Shown piece by piece: positions 61,853-64,000 of a stretch of 64,000 nucleotides of DNA. The stretch comes from Actinomycetales bacterium. Its GTDB lineage: Bacteria; Actinomycetota; Actinomycetes; Actinomycetales; Dermatophilaceae. How positions within the stretch are numbered: position 1 is the stretch's first letter; each line of letters opens with the position of its first letter. The notes beneath the pieces are model-generated. The model was not told where the DNA came from and did no database searches. It saw only the letters and a program-made list of their open reading frames with translations. Where the stretch lies: assembly GCA_016715285.1 (NCBI GenBank), contig JADKAO010000001.1:372001-436000 (forward strand), written 5' to 3'. A program made the translations under genes and the position numbers.

Positions 61853-64000
61853 ATGCCCACTCAGTCTCACGTCGCCCTACCGCCGTTCGCTGCCCGTCAC
61901 ATCGGCCCGCGGCCCGAAGACATCGCGACCATGCTCGCGGTCGTGGGTCAGCCGTCCCTCGATGCACTCACCGATGCCGCTGTCCCCGGGCTGATCCGCA
62001 GCCAATCGGCCCTCGAGCTCGACGCGGCGGAATCCGAGTCGGCGGTGACTGCTGAGCTTCGCGAGCTCGCCTCCCGCAACCGACTGGTGCGCAGCATGAT
62101 TGGCCTCGGCTACTACGGCACGATCACGCCGCCCGTGGTCCGGCGCAATGTCCTGGAGAACCCCGCCTGGTACACGGCATACACGCCGTATCAGCCGGAG
62201 ATCTCGCAAGGCCGCCTTGAGGCACTCCTGAACTTCCAGACCGTGGTGAGCGACCTCACCGGCTTGGCGATCGCTGGGTCGTCGCTGCTCGACGAGGGGA
62301 CCGCCGCAGCTGAAGCGATGACCCTCATGCGGCGCGGAGTGCGCGGCAAGCCGGACGCGGTGTTCCTCATCGACCGCCATGTGTTCCCGCAGACCCTCGC
62401 GGTGATCGAGACGCGCGCCCGGCCGCTTGGGATCGAGCTTGTGGTCGCTGATCTCGCGGATGTCACCGACACGGCCGCCCTCCGCGCTGCTGCCCGTGAC
62501 CGCGACGTCTTCGGTGTCCTCGTGCAGTACCCGAGTAGCGATGGCGAGGTGCGCGACTGGACCGCACTCACCGCTGCTGCCCACGACGACGGCGCGCTCG
62601 TGACGGCCGCGACCGACCTGCTGGCCCTCACCCTGCTGCGGGCTCCGGGGGAGTGGGGCGCCGACATCGCGGTCGGCTCGGCTCAGCGGTTCGGGGTCCC
62701 GATGGGTTTCGGCGGGCCGCACGCGGGCTTCATGTCGGTGCGCTCTGGCCTCGAGCGATCGATGCCGGGTCGCCTCGTCGGGGTCTCGGTCGACTCGCAC
62801 GGCGATCGCGCCTACCGCCTTGCGCTCCAGACTCGCGAGCAGCACATCCGCCGCGAAAAGGCCACGTCGAACATCTGCACCGCGCAGGTCCTCCTCGCGG
62901 TCATGGCGAGCATGTATGCCGTGTGGCACGGCCCCGCTGGACTGGCCGAGATTGCCACCCGAGTGCGCGGTTTGACGCTGCAGTTGGCTCAGGCGTTGCG
63001 TGACGGCGGTTTCGAGGTCCTCACGGATACGCCCTTTGACACCGTGCGGGTGCGAGTGCCCGGCGCTGCTGCCGACCTCCACCGCGCGGCCGAGGACGCC
63101 GGCTTTGGCATCTGGGTCGTCGACGACGACACGATCGCGATGAGCTGCGACGAGACGACCACGGCGGACGGCCTGACCGAGTTGCTGCGTGCGCTCGGAA
63201 GTGACACCTCGGTGTCCGCAGGCGGCGAGGTTGACGAGGATGACAAGGCGGCCCGCGCTGGTCTGCCGGAGCCGGTCGTGAGGAACACGGCATACCTCAC
63301 GCATCCGGTTTTCCACGATCACCGGAGCGAGACCGCGATGCTGCGCTATCTGCGTCGGCTCTCAGACCGCGACTTCGCCCTCGACCGGGGCATGATCCCG
63401 CTCGGCTCGTGCACGATGAAGCTCAACGCGACGACCGAGATGGAGCCGGTGACCTGGCCGGAGTTCGCGAACCTGCACCCGTTCGCCCCGGCGAGCCACT
63501 CCGAGGGAATCCGGGAGCTGATCGGCCAACTCGCGCAATGGCTGGCGACGATCACTGGCTATGACGCTGTGTCGCTGCAGCCGAATGCCGGGTCGCAAGG
63601 GGAGTTCGCTGGCTTGTTGGCGATCCACGCCTACCACGAGGCACGCGGAGAAGGTCACCGTCGCGTGTGCCTGATCCCCGCCAGCGCGCACGGCACCAAC
63701 GCCGCATCAGCCGTGATGGCCGGCTTGAAGGTCGTGGTCGTCAAGACGGCCGCTGGCGGTGACATCGACATGGAAGATCTGCGGGCCAAGGTCGACCTAC
63801 ACCGAGACAACCTCGCGGCGATCATGGTGACCTATCCGTCCACCCACGGCGTCTACGAGCACACGATCAGCGAACTCTGCGAGCTCGTGCACGACGCTGG
63901 TGGCCAGGTCTATGTCGATGGTGCCAACCTCAACGCGCTCATGGGCCTGGCCCAGCCCGGCAAGTTCGGCGCTGACGTCTCGCACCTCAACCTGCATAAG
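61853..64000 (+). CDS. gcvP: glycine dehydrogenase (decarboxylating), P protein; runs off the right edge
   Basis: The PLP enzyme that decarboxylates glycine and loads the lipoyl arm of GcvH. 716 codons are present of the usual ~950. The N-terminal half carries MIGLGYYGTITPPVVRRN, YTPYQPEISQGRLEALLNFQ and RFGVPMGFGGPHAGF. The second half starts near FHDHRSETAMLRYLRRL, with MIPLGSCTMKLNATTEM, NAGSQGEFAGL and VDGANLNAL. The final codon, AAG at 63998-64000 in SHLNLHK, is the PLP-binding lysine. ATG 61853 follows GGAGG by five bases. Confidence 0.97.
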   Translation, partial: MPTQSHVALPPFAARHIGPRPEDIATMLAVVGQPSLDALTDAAVPGLIRSQSALELDAAESESAVTAELRELASRNRLVRSMIGLGYYGTITPPVVRRNVLENPAWYTAYTPYQPEISQGRLEALLNFQTVVSDLTGLAIAGSSLLDEGTAAAEAMTLMRRGVRGKPDAVFLIDRHVFPQTLAVIETRARPLGIELVVADLADVTDTAALRAAARDRDVFGVLVQYPSSDGEVRDWTALTAAAHDDGALVTAATDLLALTLLRAPGEWGADIAVGSAQRFGVPMGFGGPHAGFMSVRSGLERSMPGRLVGVSVDSHGDRAYRLALQTREQHIRREKATSNICTAQVLLAVMASMYAVWHGPAGLAEIATRVRGLTLQLAQALRDGGFEVLTDTPFDTVRVRVPGAAADLHRAAEDAGFGIWVVDDDTIAMSCDETTTADGLTELLRALGSDTSVSAGGEVDEDDKAARAGLPEPVVRNTAYLTHPVFHDHRSETAMLRYLRRLSDRDFALDRGMIPLGSCTMKLNATTEMEPVTWPEFANLHPFAPASHSEGIRELIGQLAQWLATITGYDAVSLQPNAGSQGEFAGLLAIHAYHEARGEGHRRVCLIPASAHGTNAASAVMAGLKVVVVKTAAGGDIDMEDLRAKVDLHRDNLAAIMVTYPSTHGVYEHTISELCELVHDAGGQVYVDGANLNALMGLAQPGKFGADVSHLNLHK

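Noticed and set aside
61877..63322. A 481-codon minus-strand open frame opposite gcvP.
   Set aside because: The plus strand encodes an unmistakable glycine dehydrogenase; the minus frame has no recognisable motif.

Overview
This window is high-GC (roughly two thirds G+C), densely coded actinobacterial chromosome. Several blocks keep the gene order known from Mycobacterium tuberculosis and Streptomyces: xerD-parA-scpA-scpB-rluB-cmk-der; pgsA/DUF881/sbp/DUF881-gcvH-garA-merR-DUF151-merR-gcvP; thrS-HIT-pgsA-acyltransferase-pimA followed by pdxST-yebC-ruvCAB-yajC-secDF-apt-rsh. Phosphatidylinositol mannoside genes, a DUF3000 protein, an HTH-MurA fusion and a Cheo-type LexA box all fit Actinobacteria. 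I infer Micrococcales, possibly the Intrasporangiaceae/Dermatophilaceae group, but nothing here proves the genus. There is no prophage, CRISPR array, transposase or plasmid signature.

Layout. 1-3 kb: isoprenoid synthesis (dxs) and a hydrolase. 3-10 kb, minus strand: HTH-MurA fusion, a fatty-acid beta-oxidation pair (thiolase then FadB-like), RNase D and DUF3000. 10-17 kb: EamA transporter, DUF4349 lipoprotein, MsrB, a Prim-PolC/LigC-like repair pair, a RibD-C reductase and a PPK2 polyphosphate kinase with a lysine-rich N-terminal tail. 17.0-17.5 kb: tRNA cluster Gly-Cys-Val-Val. 18-21.6 kb: fadA2-fabG4-htdX-like fatty acid genes. 21.7-28.9 kb: thrS and the PIM locus. 29-40 kb: pdxST, yebC, SOS-controlled ruvCAB, Sec accessory genes, apt and rsh. 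40-47 kb: DUF349, cyclophilin, MBL hydrolase, hisS, ald. 46.8-55.5 kb: chromosome segregation, pseudouridylation, tyrosine synthesis, cmk, acyltransferase and der. 55.6-64 kb: tRNA-Pro, phospholipid synthesis, DUF881 membrane genes, gcvH, garA, two MerR regulators, and gcvP behind a glycine riboswitch. gcvP runs off the right edge at its PLP-lysine codon.

Two features stand out. First, the octamer GTATGCCG (reverse CGGCATAC) recurs roughly 75-80 times in 64 kb in both orientations, against about 2-3 expected from composition. It lies in all reading frames, brings rare ATA codons into conserved proteins, sits in a riboswitch loop and in a Shine-Dalgarno spacer, and forms inverted pairs that resemble terminators. 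This distribution is like that of DNA uptake sequences in Neisseria and Pasteurellaceae. Second, 18-29 kb is full of frameshifts and one internal thrS deletion in genes that should be essential, while the flanks are almost clean. That points to a poor-quality sequence segment, or less likely to real decay. Smaller items of interest are a likely autoregulatory operator before the HTH-MurA gene, a palindrome before the beta-oxidation operon, paired palindromes around a DUF559 gene inserted between thrS and its usual partner, and a LexA box before ruvC.
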